DNA from: an uncultured Bacillota bacterium
Lineage (GTDB): Bacteria > Bacillota > Dehalobacteriia > UBA7702
Reading direction: 5' to 3'
DNA: 58,487 bases
Assembly: GCA_902796855.1 (NCBI GenBank)
Contig: CADBQN010000050.1
Span: forward strand, 1 to 58,487
In this document: positions 18,458 through 27,207 of the stretch, in pieces
How positions within the stretch are numbered: position 1 is the stretch's first letter
Layout: each line of letters begins with the position of its first letter
The notes under the pieces: model-generated
Told to the model about the DNA's origin: nothing
What the model saw: only the letters and a program-made list of their open reading frames with translations
Databases searched by the model: none
Translations under genes and position numbers: made by a program

Positions 18458-19981
18458 TTATTCCGCCGGGGTGACGATGGGCACGCCGGTCATTTCCGTC
18501 GGCGCCTCAAGTCCCATCAGCGCCAGCAGCGTCGGCGCGATGTCGCAGAGCGCGTGCCCCTGCCCCTTTTCATAACGGCGGCGGCCGATCATGATATAGG
18601 GAACGGGATTGTTGGTGTGGGCCGTGTAGGGGCCGCCGTTCTCGTCGAGCATTTTTTCGGCGTTGCCGTGGTCGGCGGTGAGGAAAATCTCCCCGCCGGC
18701 GGCCAGCACCGCGTCGGTGATGCGGCCGACACAGCCGTCGACGAACTCAATGGCCTCGATGACGGCGGCTTCGTTGCCGGTATGGCCCACCATATCGGGA
18801 TTGGCGAAATTCAGAATGATCACGTCGTGCTTCCCGGCGGCGATTTCCTTTAACACCGCTTCGGTGACGCCCGCGGCGCTCATCGCCGGCGTCTCGTCGT
18901 AAGAGGCCACCTTCGGCGAGGGGATCAGGATTCGCTCTTCCCCTTCGTATGGGGGCTCCACCTGGCTGTTGAAAAAGAACGTCACGTGGGCGTATTTTTC
19001 CGTCTCGGCGATGCGGAGTTGGGTCTTGCCCAAATTCGCCAGGTGCGTGCCGAGGTTGTTGACGATGGCTTCCTTCGGGAAGGCCACGGGCACGTCATAG
19101 GCGGCGTCGCACTGGGTGAAGCAGACATAATGCGTTTCGGGCAGGGCCTTCCGGGGGAACCCCTCGAAATCCGGGTCTTTAAAGGCCCAGAGCATTTCCC
19201 TGGCCCGGTCGGTGCGGAAATTATAGAAAATGATGACGTCGCCGTCTTTCACGACGGCGCCGTCGCCGACGGTGAAAGGCACGACGAACTCATCGGTCAC
19301 GCCGTTGTCGTAAGACGCTTTCAGCCCTTCGGCATAGTCCGGGAAGTTCTCCCCTTCGCCGAGGGTCAGCATGTCGTAGGCGAGACGCAGCCGTTCCCAG
19401 CGCTTGTCGCGGTCCATGGCGTAATAGCGCCCGGAAACCGAGGCGACGCGGCCGACGCCGGTCTCCTTCATCGCCTGAGCGATCTCGTCGAGAAAGGTCA
19501 TGGCCGAGGTGGGCAAAACGTCGCGGCCGTCGAGAAAGGCGTGGAGGGCAACGTCGGCGACGTCTTTTCGCCGCGCCAGCTCCAGCAGGGCGGCAACGTG
19601 GCTGATGTGGCTGTGGACGCCGCCGTTGGAGAGCAGCCCCATCAGATGGACGGTGGCGCCGCTGTTCCGCGCCTTATCGAGGGCCTCGCCGAGAACGGGG
19701 TTCTCAAAGAAGCGGCCCTCCTCAATATATTTCGTGATCCGGGTCAGATCCTGATAGACGACGCGGCCGGCGCCCATGTTCATATGGCCGACCTCGGAGT
19801 TGCCGATCTGCCCCGCGGGCAGGCCGACGTCGAGACCGGAAGCGTCCAAAAAGCCGTGGCTGTATTCCTGCCAGAGCCGGTCAAAGCAGGGCTTTTTCGC
19901 GGCGGCAACGCCGTTGCCCTTTGTTTCCTCGCTGTGACCGAACCCATCGAGGATCAGCAGCATCGTCGGTTTTTTTGCCAT
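18458..19981 (-). CDS. gpmI: 2,3-bisphosphoglycerate-independent phosphoglycerate mutase
   Basis: 507-aa two-metal (usually Mn2+) mutase interconverting 3- and 2-phosphoglycerate. The N-terminal metal site is LLILDGFGHSEETKGN and the phosphoserine lies in IGNSEVGHMNMGAGR. Substrate and metal motifs include LDGRDVLPTSA, SVSGRYYAMDRDKRWER, NFANPDMVGHTG and TADHGNAEKM. The ATG at 19981 has AAAGAGGTAG upstream; an earlier in-frame ATG at 20011 lacks a ribosome site. Length fits the family (about 505-515). It lies 73 bp before eno. Confidence 0.96.
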   Translation of the reverse strand: MAKKPTMLLILDGFGHSEETKGNGVAAAKKPCFDRLWQEYSHGFLDASGLDVGLPAGQIGNSEVGHMNMGAGRVVYQDLTRITKYIEEGRFFENPVLGEALDKARNSGATVHLMGLLSNGGVHSHISHVAALLELARRKDVADVALHAFLDGRDVLPTSAMTFLDEIAQAMKETGVGRVASVSGRYYAMDRDKRWERLRLAYDMLTLGEGENFPDYAEGLKASYDNGVTDEFVVPFTVGDGAVVKDGDVIIFYNFRTDRAREMLWAFKDPDFEGFPRKALPETHYVCFTQCDAAYDVPVAFPKEAIVNNLGTHLANLGKTQLRIAETEKYAHVTFFFNSQVEPPYEGEERILIPSPKVASYDETPAMSAAGVTEAVLKEIAAGKHDVIILNFANPDMVGHTGNEAAVIEAIEFVDGCVGRITDAVLAAGGEIFLTADHGNAEKMLDENGGPYTAHTNNPVPYIMIGRRRYEKGQGHALCDIAPTLLALMGLEAPTEMTGVPIVTPAE

Positions 19982-20029
19982 TAAATCTACCTCTTTCTCC
20001 GTTAACTTCATGTTTGCGGCGGACCGGGT

Positions 20030-20773
20030 TTATTCGTCGCCGTCGGTATACGCCGCCATGGCGGCGAAATCGGCGGGTTTCAGCGAAGCGCCGCCAATGA
20101 GCAGACCGTCGATGTTCTTCCGGCTCAGCAGTGACGCGGCGTTGGCCGGCTTGGCGGAGCCGCCGTAGAGCAGATACAGATCTTCCGGCAGACCGGTCTC
20201 TTTCAGGATTGACCGGATCATGCCCATCGTTTCGTCGGCGTCTTCCGGCGTCGCCGTCTTGCCGGTGCCGATGGCCCAGACCGGTTCATAGGCGAGGAAG
20301 AACGTTTCCTTCGTCAAAGCCAGGCCGCCGAGGGCGTTCTCGATCTGCCGGCGCAGCACCTGACCGTAGGAGCCGTCTTCCCGTTCCGCTTCGGACTCGC
20401 CGACGCAGAAAACGGGGATCATCCCCGCTTCCGTCACGGCAATGACTTTTTCCCGGAGGAACGCGTCGCTTTCCCCAAAATACTGCCGACGCTCGGAATG
20501 GCCGACGAGGCAGTAGCCGCAGCCGGCGTCTTTCAGCATCGCCGCCGAGACCTCGCCGGTATAGGCGCCGGAGGGCCGCGGATGGCAGTTCTGACCGCCG
20601 ACGCCGATGGCGGTATCCTTCAGGATCGCCGCGGCGTCGGGGACGGAGAGGAACGGCGGGAAAACGATGACCCGGTTTTCCCCTTCCTTCACCGCGGCTT
20701 TGATTTCACGCAAACGGGCGCTGTTTTCCCCGGGCGTGCCGTTCATTTTCCAGTTTCCGGCAATGATCTTCAT
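20030..20773 (-). CDS. tpiA: Triosephosphate isomerase
   Basis: 247-aa TIM-barrel enzyme interconverting dihydroxyacetone phosphate and glyceraldehyde-3-phosphate. Conserved items are GNWKMN (catalytic Lys), VGHSERRQYFGE (catalytic His), LAYEPVWAIGTGKTAT (catalytic Glu and loop 6), and the phosphate loop LYGGSAKPAN / GLLIGGASL. The ATG at 20773 follows GAGGTGA; the frame is open upstream to 20875 but that part lies within the duplicated pgk tail and is not coding. It is followed by gpmI after 48 bp. Confidence 0.96.
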   Translation of the reverse strand: MKIIAGNWKMNGTPGENSARLREIKAAVKEGENRVIVFPPFLSVPDAAAILKDTAIGVGGQNCHPRPSGAYTGEVSAAMLKDAGCGYCLVGHSERRQYFGESDAFLREKVIAVTEAGMIPVFCVGESEAEREDGSYGQVLRRQIENALGGLALTKETFFLAYEPVWAIGTGKTATPEDADETMGMIRSILKETGLPEDLYLLYGGSAKPANAASLLSRKNIDGLLIGGASLKPADFAAMAAYTDGDE

Positions 20774-20838
20774 GGGAATCACCTCTTTCGGTTTAAACAG
20801 ACGGTGAATAGTTTCGCAGTACAGATAATGTAAACAGT

Positions 20839-20872
20839 GATTTTGCCGCGTATCAGCCTTCAGCGCTGTCCC
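20839..20872 (-). repeat. Duplicated 3' end of pgk (second copy at 20996-21029)
   Basis: 34 bp here match 20996-21029 with a single difference. The intact copy contains the last codons and stop of pgk (DSAEG-stop) plus a few downstream bases; this copy lies 157 bp further along the transcript, between pgk and tpiA. It still reads GDSAEG-stop but has no start or upstream coding sequence. It looks like the remnant of a local duplication. Nothing else is recognised in the 236-bp pgk-tpiA gap. Confidence 0.8.
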
Positions 20873-21009
20873 CAACGCCGCCCCCTTTTTTCGGACAACA
20901 CCGTTCGGGGCAGGGATGATGGCTTAGACACGGTAAAAGCGAACGGGCGCGGACGCGGGCTGCCCTTTTTGGGGCGCACGCGGTCGTGAACGGGCGATTT
21001 TGCCGTGTA

Positions 21010-22197
21010 TCAGCCTTCAGCGCTGTCCCGAACCGCCGCGATGCCGGGCAACTCCTTCCCCTCGAGGAATTTCAGGGAAGCGCCGCCGCCGGTGGAAATG
21101 TGGCTGATGCCTTTTTCCATGCCGACGCTCTTGATGGCCGCGGCGGAGTCACCGCCGCCGACGACGCTGTAGGCGTCGGAACGGCCGACGGCTTCGGCAA
21201 CGGCTTTGGTGCCTTCGGCGAAGCGGCTCATTTCGAACACGCCCATGGGACCGTTCCAGAGGATGGTCCTGGCGTCGGCCAGGGCTTCCTTAAAGGCGGC
21301 GACGGTCTTTTCGCCGATATCGAGGAGCTGATAGCCTTCGGGAATCTGATCGACGGCGCAGAGCGCGGTCTCGGCATCGTTGTCAAAGGCCGCCGCGGCG
21401 ACGCCGTCGACGGGAAGCGCCAGTTTTTCGGCGTAGGGGCCTTCCATAATCGCTTTGGCGTCCTCGATGCGGTCCTGTTCCACCAGGGATTTCTGCATGT
21501 CATATCCCTTGGCGGCGAGGAAGGTGTTGGCCATGCCGCCGCCGATGAGCAGGCGGTCGACGATGGGCAGCAGTTTTTCGAGGATCTTGATCTTATCGGA
21601 GACCTTGGCGCCGCCGATGATGGCGGTCAGCGGACGGTCGGGGCTTTCCAGCACTTTGCTCAGGGCGTCGATTTCCTTCCCCAGCAGGAATCCGGCGTAA
21701 GTCGGCAGATAGCGAGGCACGCCGACGGTGGTGGCGTGGCTGCGGTGGTCGACGCTGAAGCATTCGTTGACGTAGACTTCGCCGAGGCGGGCAACGTCTT
21801 TGGCGAAAGCGTCGTCGTTGCCTTCTTCTTCCGGATAATAGCGGATGTTCTCACAGAACAGGATCTCGCCGGGACGCAGCGATTCGGCGCGGGCCACGGT
21901 CTCGTCGGAGAGAACGTCGTCGGCAAAGAGCACTTCCCTGCCGAGGAGCTTTGCCAGGGCGTCGGCCACGGGGCGGGTGGACATTTCCGGCACCCGCTTG
22001 CCCTTAGGGCGGCCCAGATGGGTCAGGATCACAAGGGAAGCCCCCTGCTCTAAGATGTAGTTCAGGGTGGGCAGACTTTCTTCCACCCGCATCAGTTCGG
22101 TGATGTTGCCTTCTTTGTCCATGGGCACGTTGTAGTCGGCACGGAGCAGCACGCGTTTTCCCTTTAAATCACAGTCTTTGATCGTACATTTTTTCAT
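21010..22197 (-). CDS. pgk: Phosphoglycerate kinase (sequence-variant)
   Basis: 395-aa two-domain kinase making ATP from 1,3-bisphosphoglycerate. Recognised: [79 protein letters not shown] and [10 protein letters not shown] / [13 protein letters not shown]. The substrate-side motif that normally reads VNDAFGTAHRAHAS is [14 protein letters not shown] here, and the usual ITDDTRI is ITELMRV, keeping the Arg. Length is standard, so it is probably functional but belongs to a divergent branch. The ATG at 22197 follows AAGAGGAT. A long stem-loop separates it from gapA, and its last codons are partly duplicated downstream. Confidence 0.95.
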   Translation of the reverse strand: MKKCTIKDCDLKGKRVLLRADYNVPMDKEGNITELMRVEESLPTLNYILEQGASLVILTHLGRPKGKRVPEMSTRPVADALAKLLGREVLFADDVLSDETVARAESLRPGEILFCENIRYYPEEEGNDDAFAKDVARLGEVYVNECFSVDHRSHATTVGVPRYLPTYAGFLLGKEIDALSKVLESPDRPLTAIIGGAKVSDKIKILEKLLPIVDRLLIGGGMANTFLAAKGYDMQKSLVEQDRIEDAKAIMEGPYAEKLALPVDGVAAAAFDNDAETALCAVDQIPEGYQLLDIGEKTVAAFKEALADARTILWNGPMGVFEMSRFAEGTKAVAEAVGRSDAYSVVGGGDSAAAIKSVGMEKGISHISTGGGASLKFLEGKELPGIAAVRDSAEG

Positions 22198-22253
22198 TGC
22201 GGAATATCCTCTTTTTCTGTTTGATCCAAAAAATAAAAAGCTGTATAACGTAT

Positions 22254-22285
22254 ATTACAGTGAGCGGAGAACCGCTCACTGTAAT
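22254..22285 (-). other. Perfect stem-loop between gapA and pgk
   Basis: TTACAGTGAGCGG (22255-22267) pairs with 22272-22284 perfectly around a 4-nt loop. On the minus strand no T-run follows, so it is unlikely to terminate the operon fully. It is well placed to stabilise the gapA message or to set the gapA/pgk ratio after processing. On the plus strand a TTTTTT follows after a few bases, but no plus-strand gene ends here. Confidence 0.6.
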
Positions 22286-22309
22286 GAAATTTTTTCAGTT
22301 GCCCGCCGG

Positions 22310-23320
22310 TCAGATCCCTTTCGAGGCCACATAGGCGGCGAGATCGGCGACACGGTTGGAGTAGCCCCATTCGTTATCGTACCAGGCGACGATTTTCGCC
22401 ATGTTGTCGCCGATGACCATGGTCGAGAGACCGTCGACGACGGAGGAGATGGCGCAGTGGTTGTAGTCGATAGAAACGAGAGGCAGTTCGGAATAGCCGA
22501 GGATGCCTTTCATATCGCCTTCGGCGGCTTTTTTGATGGCCGCGTTGATTTCTTCGGCGGTGGCGGGTTTCGCCAGCTCAACGGTGAGGTCCACGACAGA
22601 AACGTTGGGCGTGGGCACGCGCATGGCGAAACCGTTGAGTTTCCCTTTCAGCTGGGGCAGGACGAGAGCGACGGCTTTGGCCGCCCCGGTGGTGGTGGGG
22701 ATGATGGAGGAAGAAGCCGTTCTGGCTCTTCTCATATCTTTGTGCGCCTGGTCGAGAATGCGCTGGTCGTTGGTGAAAGCGTGAACCGTGGTCATCAGCC
22801 CTTTGACGATGCCGAATTCGGCGTCGACCACTTTGGCGAAGGGCGCCAGGCAGTTGGTGGTGCAGGACGCGTTGGAAATGATGTGATGGTTCGCGGGGTC
22901 GTAGGTTTCCTCGTTCACGCCCATGACGATGGTGGCGTCCTCATTTTTGCCGGGAGCGGTGATGATGACTTTTTTCGCGCCGGCGTCGATGTGGGCCTGC
23001 GCTTTGCTCTTTTCCTTAAACACGCCGCTGGCCTCGATAACGATGTCGACGCCCAATTCTTTCCAGGGCAGGTTTTGCGGGTCTCTTTCGGCATAGACCT
23101 TGACTTCTTTGCCGCCGACGATCATCGTGTCGTCGCCGGATACGGAAATTTCCTTGTCCCAGGTCCCGTGAACGGAATCGAACTTCAGCAAGTGAGCGTT
23201 GGTCGCGGCGTCGCACAGGTCGTTGACGGCAACGATGTCGAGAACGTCGCTGTCATACATGGCCCGATAAACCAATCTGCCGATTCTGCCAAAACCATTG
23301 ATTGCTACTTTTGTTGCCAC
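22310..23320 (-). CDS. gapA: Glyceraldehyde-3-phosphate dehydrogenase
   Basis: 336-aa NAD-dependent glycolytic enzyme. The Rossmann start is [16 protein letters not shown], the catalytic Cys153 is in [12 protein letters not shown], and substrate loops [20 protein letters not shown] and [12 protein letters not shown] are complete. The start is taken as GTG 23320 (MATKVAING) because GAGGTG lies 7 nt upstream; another GTG at 23335 overlaps that site. It heads the glycolytic operon, with an extended -10 promoter and a leader of about 110 nt that contains a stable hairpin. No cggR-type repressor gene is next to it. Confidence 0.96.
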   Translation of the reverse strand: MATKVAINGFGRIGRLVYRAMYDSDVLDIVAVNDLCDAATNAHLLKFDSVHGTWDKEISVSGDDTMIVGGKEVKVYAERDPQNLPWKELGVDIVIEASGVFKEKSKAQAHIDAGAKKVIITAPGKNEDATIVMGVNEETYDPANHHIISNASCTTNCLAPFAKVVDAEFGIVKGLMTTVHAFTNDQRILDQAHKDMRRARTASSSIIPTTTGAAKAVALVLPQLKGKLNGFAMRVPTPNVSVVDLTVELAKPATAEEINAAIKKAAEGDMKGILGYSELPLVSIDYNHCAISSVVDGLSTMVIGDNMAKIVAWYDNEWGYSNRVADLAAYVASKGI

Positions 23321-23338
23321 TGAACTGCACCTCACAAC

Positions 23339-23374
23339 CTTGGCGGAGCCGCCTTTCCGGCGGGGGCCGCCAAG
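23339..23374 (-). promoter_or_regulatory. Stable hairpin in the gapA 5' leader
   Basis: CTTGGCGG pairs with CCGCCAAG, with an inner GCCGCC/GGCGGg stem. It ends a few bases before the GAGGTG ribosome site, so it could affect mRNA stability or translation start. No T-run follows. Confidence 0.45.
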
Positions 23375-23436
23375 CCTTTCCTAAGATTTTTTATTTGATG
23401 ATGCCGCGGCGAAGGGAGTTCCTCCGCCACACCATC

Positions 23437-23445
23437 ATTATAGCA
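23437..23445 (-). promoter_or_regulatory. Extended -10 promoter of the glycolytic operon
   Basis: On the minus strand TGCTATAAT, with TTAGAA as a weak -35 about 18 bp upstream. It lies in the 171-bp gap between the YesN-type regulator and gapA. Confidence 0.55.
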
Positions 23446-23491
23446 GAAAAAAGCCGTTTTTTCTAACAAAAATGTTTACTTTTTTTCCGAC

Positions 23492-25129
23492 TTACTCCCT
23501 GGTGGACAAAATACGAGAAGCCTCGTCCCGGCGATAGCTGCCCGGGGTCTTGCCGGCGTGTTTTTTAAAGACCTGGGAGAAGTAGCGGGCGTCGCGGAAG
23601 CCGACGCGCATGGCAATCTCCGCCACGGAATAGGACGTCGTCGTCAGCAGCTTCCGGGCCTCCTCCATGCGCACATGGGTGAGATACTCGGTGAAGCTCC
23701 AGCCCTTGACCTGCTTGAACAGGCGGCTGAAATAGCAGGTGCTGAGATAGACCTGTTTCGCCACGTCCTCGAGGCCGATTTCCTTTTGGAAATTATCTTC
23801 CATATAGCGGACGGCCTTGTCGATGAGGTTGACGTTGCGGAACTCCCTGGAGGTGCGGATCTTCGTCACCAGCTCGTTGAGCCAGTTGATGACCTTTTCC
23901 TTCATCACGTCGGGGTTCGTTTCCTCCGCCAGCTGCTGTTCCAGCTCGACGCGGCTGTCTTCCATGGACTCAAAGGCGATATTGCTCTCAACGGCGGCGC
24001 GGACGACGACGGTGCAGATCTCGGAGATCTTTAACCGCACCCGCACCAGCTGGGTATCTTCGCTGATGTATTCCGTCCACAGCGACAGGAAGGAGCGCAC
24101 CGTGCGGTCCCAGTCGCCCATGCAGACAGCCATCACGAGGTTCTTTTCGTAGCCCTGCCGCAGGACATTGGCGTATTCGCTGGTGGCCTCGACGTCATCG
24201 GCGTGGATCGGCTGATCGCCGCCGTAGAGGACGCGGTATTCCCCGGCCACCGAGGCTTCCCGATAGGAGCGGGCGATGCCCGAGGGGCCGTGGCCCACCC
24301 GGCCGATGCCCACCGTCACCGTGGAAGAGGTGTGTTCGCGGACGTATTCACAGATATGGTTGGCCAGATTCGTCACCATCTCTTTCAGGGCGCCGTCGTC
24401 AAAGGCTTCCTCGGCGGCGAGGAGCACGGTATACTGACCGTTGCCGACGGAGACGAAGAAATGTTCCGGCCATTCGACGAGGCTGTTTTCGATGGCGTCG
24501 GAGACCTGGCGCTGAAGGATCTGTTTTTCCAGCTCGGAGCGGAAATTGTTCTGCGTCGTGAGATTATCGAGCCAGATGTTCATCGCCAGACAGAGGGGGT
24601 TTTTCAGACCGAAAAAGGCGGTCCTGTTCCGCATTTCCGACTCGTCGGTGAGATTGCCGTTGATCAGGTCCATGACGAAGCCGATGCGGATAAAGGGCAG
24701 GGAATCGTTGAGCGTCGCCTTGGTGCGGTCCAGCTCCTGCCGCTTTTCCTTTTCCGCCTCAATCTCGTCGGAGAGGCGCTGGGCCAGATCGAGGATCTCG
24801 CCGCTCTCCACCGGTTTCAGCAGATATTCGGCGAGGCCCAGCCCGACGGACTGCTGCGCGTAATGGAAATCGCTGTACGCGGAGACGATGACAATCCTGG
24901 CGTCGGGCAGAATGACCCGAAGCTGCCGGGCGACTTCGATGCCGTCGATGCCCGGCATACGGATATCGAGGAACACGATGTCGGGACGGGTCTCGATCCC
25001 GAGATTGACGGCGTCCTCGCCGTTATCCGCCTCGGCGACGATTTTGAATTTCCGGGGGAATTCCTCCAGCACCGTGCGCAGATACTGACGCTGTAACGGT
25101 TCATCGTCGGCAACCATGATTTTGATCAT
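23492..25129 (-). CDS. YesN-type response regulator with AraC DNA-binding domain
   Basis: 545-aa cytoplasmic response regulator. The receiver domain (residues 1-120) has acidic pocket D8-D9, phospho-acceptor D55 in VFLDIRMPG and the switch Lys in YLLKPVE. A long middle region (about 140-430) resembles the divergent GGDEF-like module common in YesN proteins (VTVGIGRVG, SYREASVAGEYR). The C-terminal AraC domain (about 440-540) carries both helix-turn-helices (IGLEDVAKQVYLSTCYFSRLFKQ and SVAEIAMRVGFRDARYFSQVFKKHAGKTPGSYR). It lies 86 bp downstream of the corrinoid-sensor kinase and is its likely partner. Its target genes are unknown; AraC-type regulators often act on neighbouring genes. Confidence 0.93.
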   Translation of the reverse strand: MIKIMVADDEPLQRQYLRTVLEEFPRKFKIVAEADNGEDAVNLGIETRPDIVFLDIRMPGIDGIEVARQLRVILPDARIVIVSAYSDFHYAQQSVGLGLAEYLLKPVESGEILDLAQRLSDEIEAEKEKRQELDRTKATLNDSLPFIRIGFVMDLINGNLTDESEMRNRTAFFGLKNPLCLAMNIWLDNLTTQNNFRSELEKQILQRQVSDAIENSLVEWPEHFFVSVGNGQYTVLLAAEEAFDDGALKEMVTNLANHICEYVREHTSSTVTVGIGRVGHGPSGIARSYREASVAGEYRVLYGGDQPIHADDVEATSEYANVLRQGYEKNLVMAVCMGDWDRTVRSFLSLWTEYISEDTQLVRVRLKISEICTVVVRAAVESNIAFESMEDSRVELEQQLAEETNPDVMKEKVINWLNELVTKIRTSREFRNVNLIDKAVRYMEDNFQKEIGLEDVAKQVYLSTCYFSRLFKQVKGWSFTEYLTHVRMEEARKLLTTTSYSVAEIAMRVGFRDARYFSQVFKKHAGKTPGSYRRDEASRILSTRE

Positions 25130-25215
25130 ACTAAACTACCTTGTCCTTTCCGATATTGTCCGCCGAAACAAACAATCAAATACGCCCCGGAGGGCTGTTT
25201 CCGCCAAAAACTTTT

Positions 25216-27042
25216 TTATCTCTTCAGGGGGAACGACAGCTGAAGCGTCGTCCCTTTATTTAAAGCGCTGTTGATATCCCAGGCGCAGTCGCTGCCGAAA
25301 AAGAACTGCAGACGGCTTAAAACATTGTTCATGCCGATGCCGCCGACGTTGCCCTCTTTGGTGGAGTGAATATCTTCCAGCTTAAAAATGCTCTTTTGCT
25401 GTTCCTCGCTCATGCCGACGCCGTTGTCGGAGACTTCCAAAAAGACGTTGCCGTTCTCCAGCCAGCCCTGGATCGAAATGATGCCGCCGCGCTTTGTCGG
25501 TTCCAGACCGTGCTGGCAGGCGTTTTCCACCAGTGGCTGCAGGATCATGCAGGGCATTTTCGCCATCTCGATGGAAGGCTCGATGTCGATGCGGTGGCTG
25601 AGGCGCCCCTGAAAGCGGGTCTCCTGGATCATCAGATAGTCGGTGACGGATTTGACTTCTTCTTCCAGCGTCACCGCGGATTTCACCTGATAGAGACTGT
25701 AGCGCATCAGCCGCGCCAGGGCCGAGACGAGTTTTTCCGTCAGTTTGTCCCCCTCAATCAGCGCCACCCGGGCGATGGTGTTCAGGGAATTGAACATAAA
25801 GTGCGGGTTCACCTGATACTGCAGAGCGGAAAGCTCCGCTTCTTTCAGGTCCTCTTCCAGCTTCCGCTGTTTTTTCATGAACTCCATATAGGTCTTCTGC
25901 TGCCCTTCCAGCTGGCGGCGGGCGGCGACGTTGTCGATGAGCTCAACGATCTTGCGGCCGGTGACGCCGAGGAAGCGGCAGAGAGCGCCGCAGCGCTCCT
26001 CGCTGATGACCGGGATATCGGCGGGTATCTGGGCAGGGTCGCCGACATCCCCCTCGAGGAGGAAGTGGCCGCAGAGCAGCGTGCCCAGGGAGCCGTTTTC
26101 GCCGTTCAGGGCGTAGCTCATTTCCATCAGGCCGCAGCGGCAGCGGTAGGCCACGGCGTCGTTGAAATCGATGTTGGCCAGAGACTCGTGGCTCGGCCTG
26201 TCGCCGAAGAGGGCGGTATATTCCGAGCACTTCCCCGAACAGGAGGAAAAGCACTCGCCGCCAACGTAGGCCGCGCCGTCCTCGTCGAGAACGATCAGGT
26301 CAACACCGGCAATCTGTTTAAAGGAGGTCTGGAGGGTCTCCAGCTGATCGATGCCGAAGGTGACGGGAAAGAGCCGTCCCGAGGAAAGCTCCTGATCGCG
26401 GCGGACAATGGTCTCGATGAGCTGAGCGCCGCTGCTGGCGTCGGGGGCGTAGCCGTCGGCGCCGAGGGCCGAGGCGATCTCCTCTTTCAGCGCCGCGCCG
26501 CCGACGACGATGCTGAAGCGATGACCGCTCTGTTTGACGCCCTCAAGGACGTTGATGGTATCGCCGACGGCTTTGACCGTCGTTGTCAGCAGCGCCGAAA
26601 GGCAGAGGACATCCGGCTGATAGCGGGTGACCGCCTCCACAAAGGTGGTGGGGGAAACGTCGACGCCGAGGTCAATCACTTCAAAGCCGCGGGCCTCGAG
26701 CACGAGGCCGAGGAGGTTTTTGCCGATATCGTGGAGGTCCCCGGCGACGGTGCCGATGACAACACGGCCCTTCTGCGGGACGTCCAGACCGCTTTCCAGA
26801 AGGAAGGGGCGGATGACGCTGATGCCCTCATGGACGCCGCGGGCGGAGATAAGGAGCTCCGTCACGTAGATCTCGTTGCGCTCGAAGCGGTCGCCGATGA
26901 CGCGCATCGCTTTGAGAAGACCGTTGTTCAGGATATCGGTGATATCGATTTTCATATCCAGCGCCGTCTGGACCTGCTGACGGACGCTTTCGAGATCGCC
27001 GCTGATGACGGCCTGAGAGATATGGTCAAAGATATTTTTCAT
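25216..27042 (-). CDS. Corrinoid-binding, PocR-domain LytS-type sensor histidine kinase
   Basis: 608-aa kinase with no membrane segment. Residues 1-88 match the helical cap of methyltransferase corrinoid proteins (LLKAMRVIGDRFERNEIYVTELL). Residues 92-215 form a B12-binding Rossmann domain with D102-x-H104-x2-G107, S149-A-L151 and G181-G182, the residues that hold cobalamin with His as lower ligand. Residues 225-370 match a PocR-type sensory domain with Cys264, 268, 272, 301 and 303 (YRCRCGLMEMSYAL). A coiled linker leads to the HisK_7TM/LytS-type kinase core: H414 in VNPHFMFNSLN, N-box ENACQHG at 506-512 and DNGVG at 539-543. It sits upstream of a YesN-type regulator. It probably senses a corrinoid, its methylation or redox state, or a one-carbon substrate; the exact signal is inferred. 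Confidence 0.9.
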   Translation of the reverse strand: MKNIFDHISQAVISGDLESVRQQVQTALDMKIDITDILNNGLLKAMRVIGDRFERNEIYVTELLISARGVHEGISVIRPFLLESGLDVPQKGRVVIGTVAGDLHDIGKNLLGLVLEARGFEVIDLGVDVSPTTFVEAVTRYQPDVLCLSALLTTTVKAVGDTINVLEGVKQSGHRFSIVVGGAALKEEIASALGADGYAPDASSGAQLIETIVRRDQELSSGRLFPVTFGIDQLETLQTSFKQIAGVDLIVLDEDGAAYVGGECFSSCSGKCSEYTALFGDRPSHESLANIDFNDAVAYRCRCGLMEMSYALNGENGSLGTLLCGHFLLEGDVGDPAQIPADIPVISEERCGALCRFLGVTGRKIVELIDNVAARRQLEGQQKTYMEFMKKQRKLEEDLKEAELSALQYQVNPHFMFNSLNTIARVALIEGDKLTEKLVSALARLMRYSLYQVKSAVTLEEEVKSVTDYLMIQETRFQGRLSHRIDIEPSIEMAKMPCMILQPLVENACQHGLEPTKRGGIISIQGWLENGNVFLEVSDNGVGMSEEQQKSIFKLEDIHSTKEGNVGGIGMNNVLSRLQFFFGSDCAWDINSALNKGTTLQLSFPLKR

Positions 27043-27123
27043 GAGTCAAAAACTCCGAAGGACGGCGGGAGGAGAGCGCGAGACGCGCCGTTCCCGACCG
27101 TTTTGAATATTCTTTCAATATAT

Positions 27124-27132
27124 ATTATACCA
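27124..27132 (-). promoter_or_regulatory. Extended -10 promoter of the corrinoid-sensor operon
   Basis: TGGTATAAT on the minus strand, 82 bp upstream of the kinase ATG. No good -35 is seen. A short inverted repeat TTGAA-N6-TTCAA lies just downstream of it. Confidence 0.5.
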
Positions 27133-27207
27133 CGTCACCGCCGTAAAAAAAAGATTTTTTTACATTTTCCGGGAAAAAGAAATGCCGCTCGGACGTCCCG
27201 GCGCGGT

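Noticed and set aside
20774-20875. N-terminal extension of triosephosphate isomerase
   Set aside because: It reads through the duplicated pgk tail; the GAGGTGA site and the conserved start MKIIAGNWKMN fix the start at 20773.
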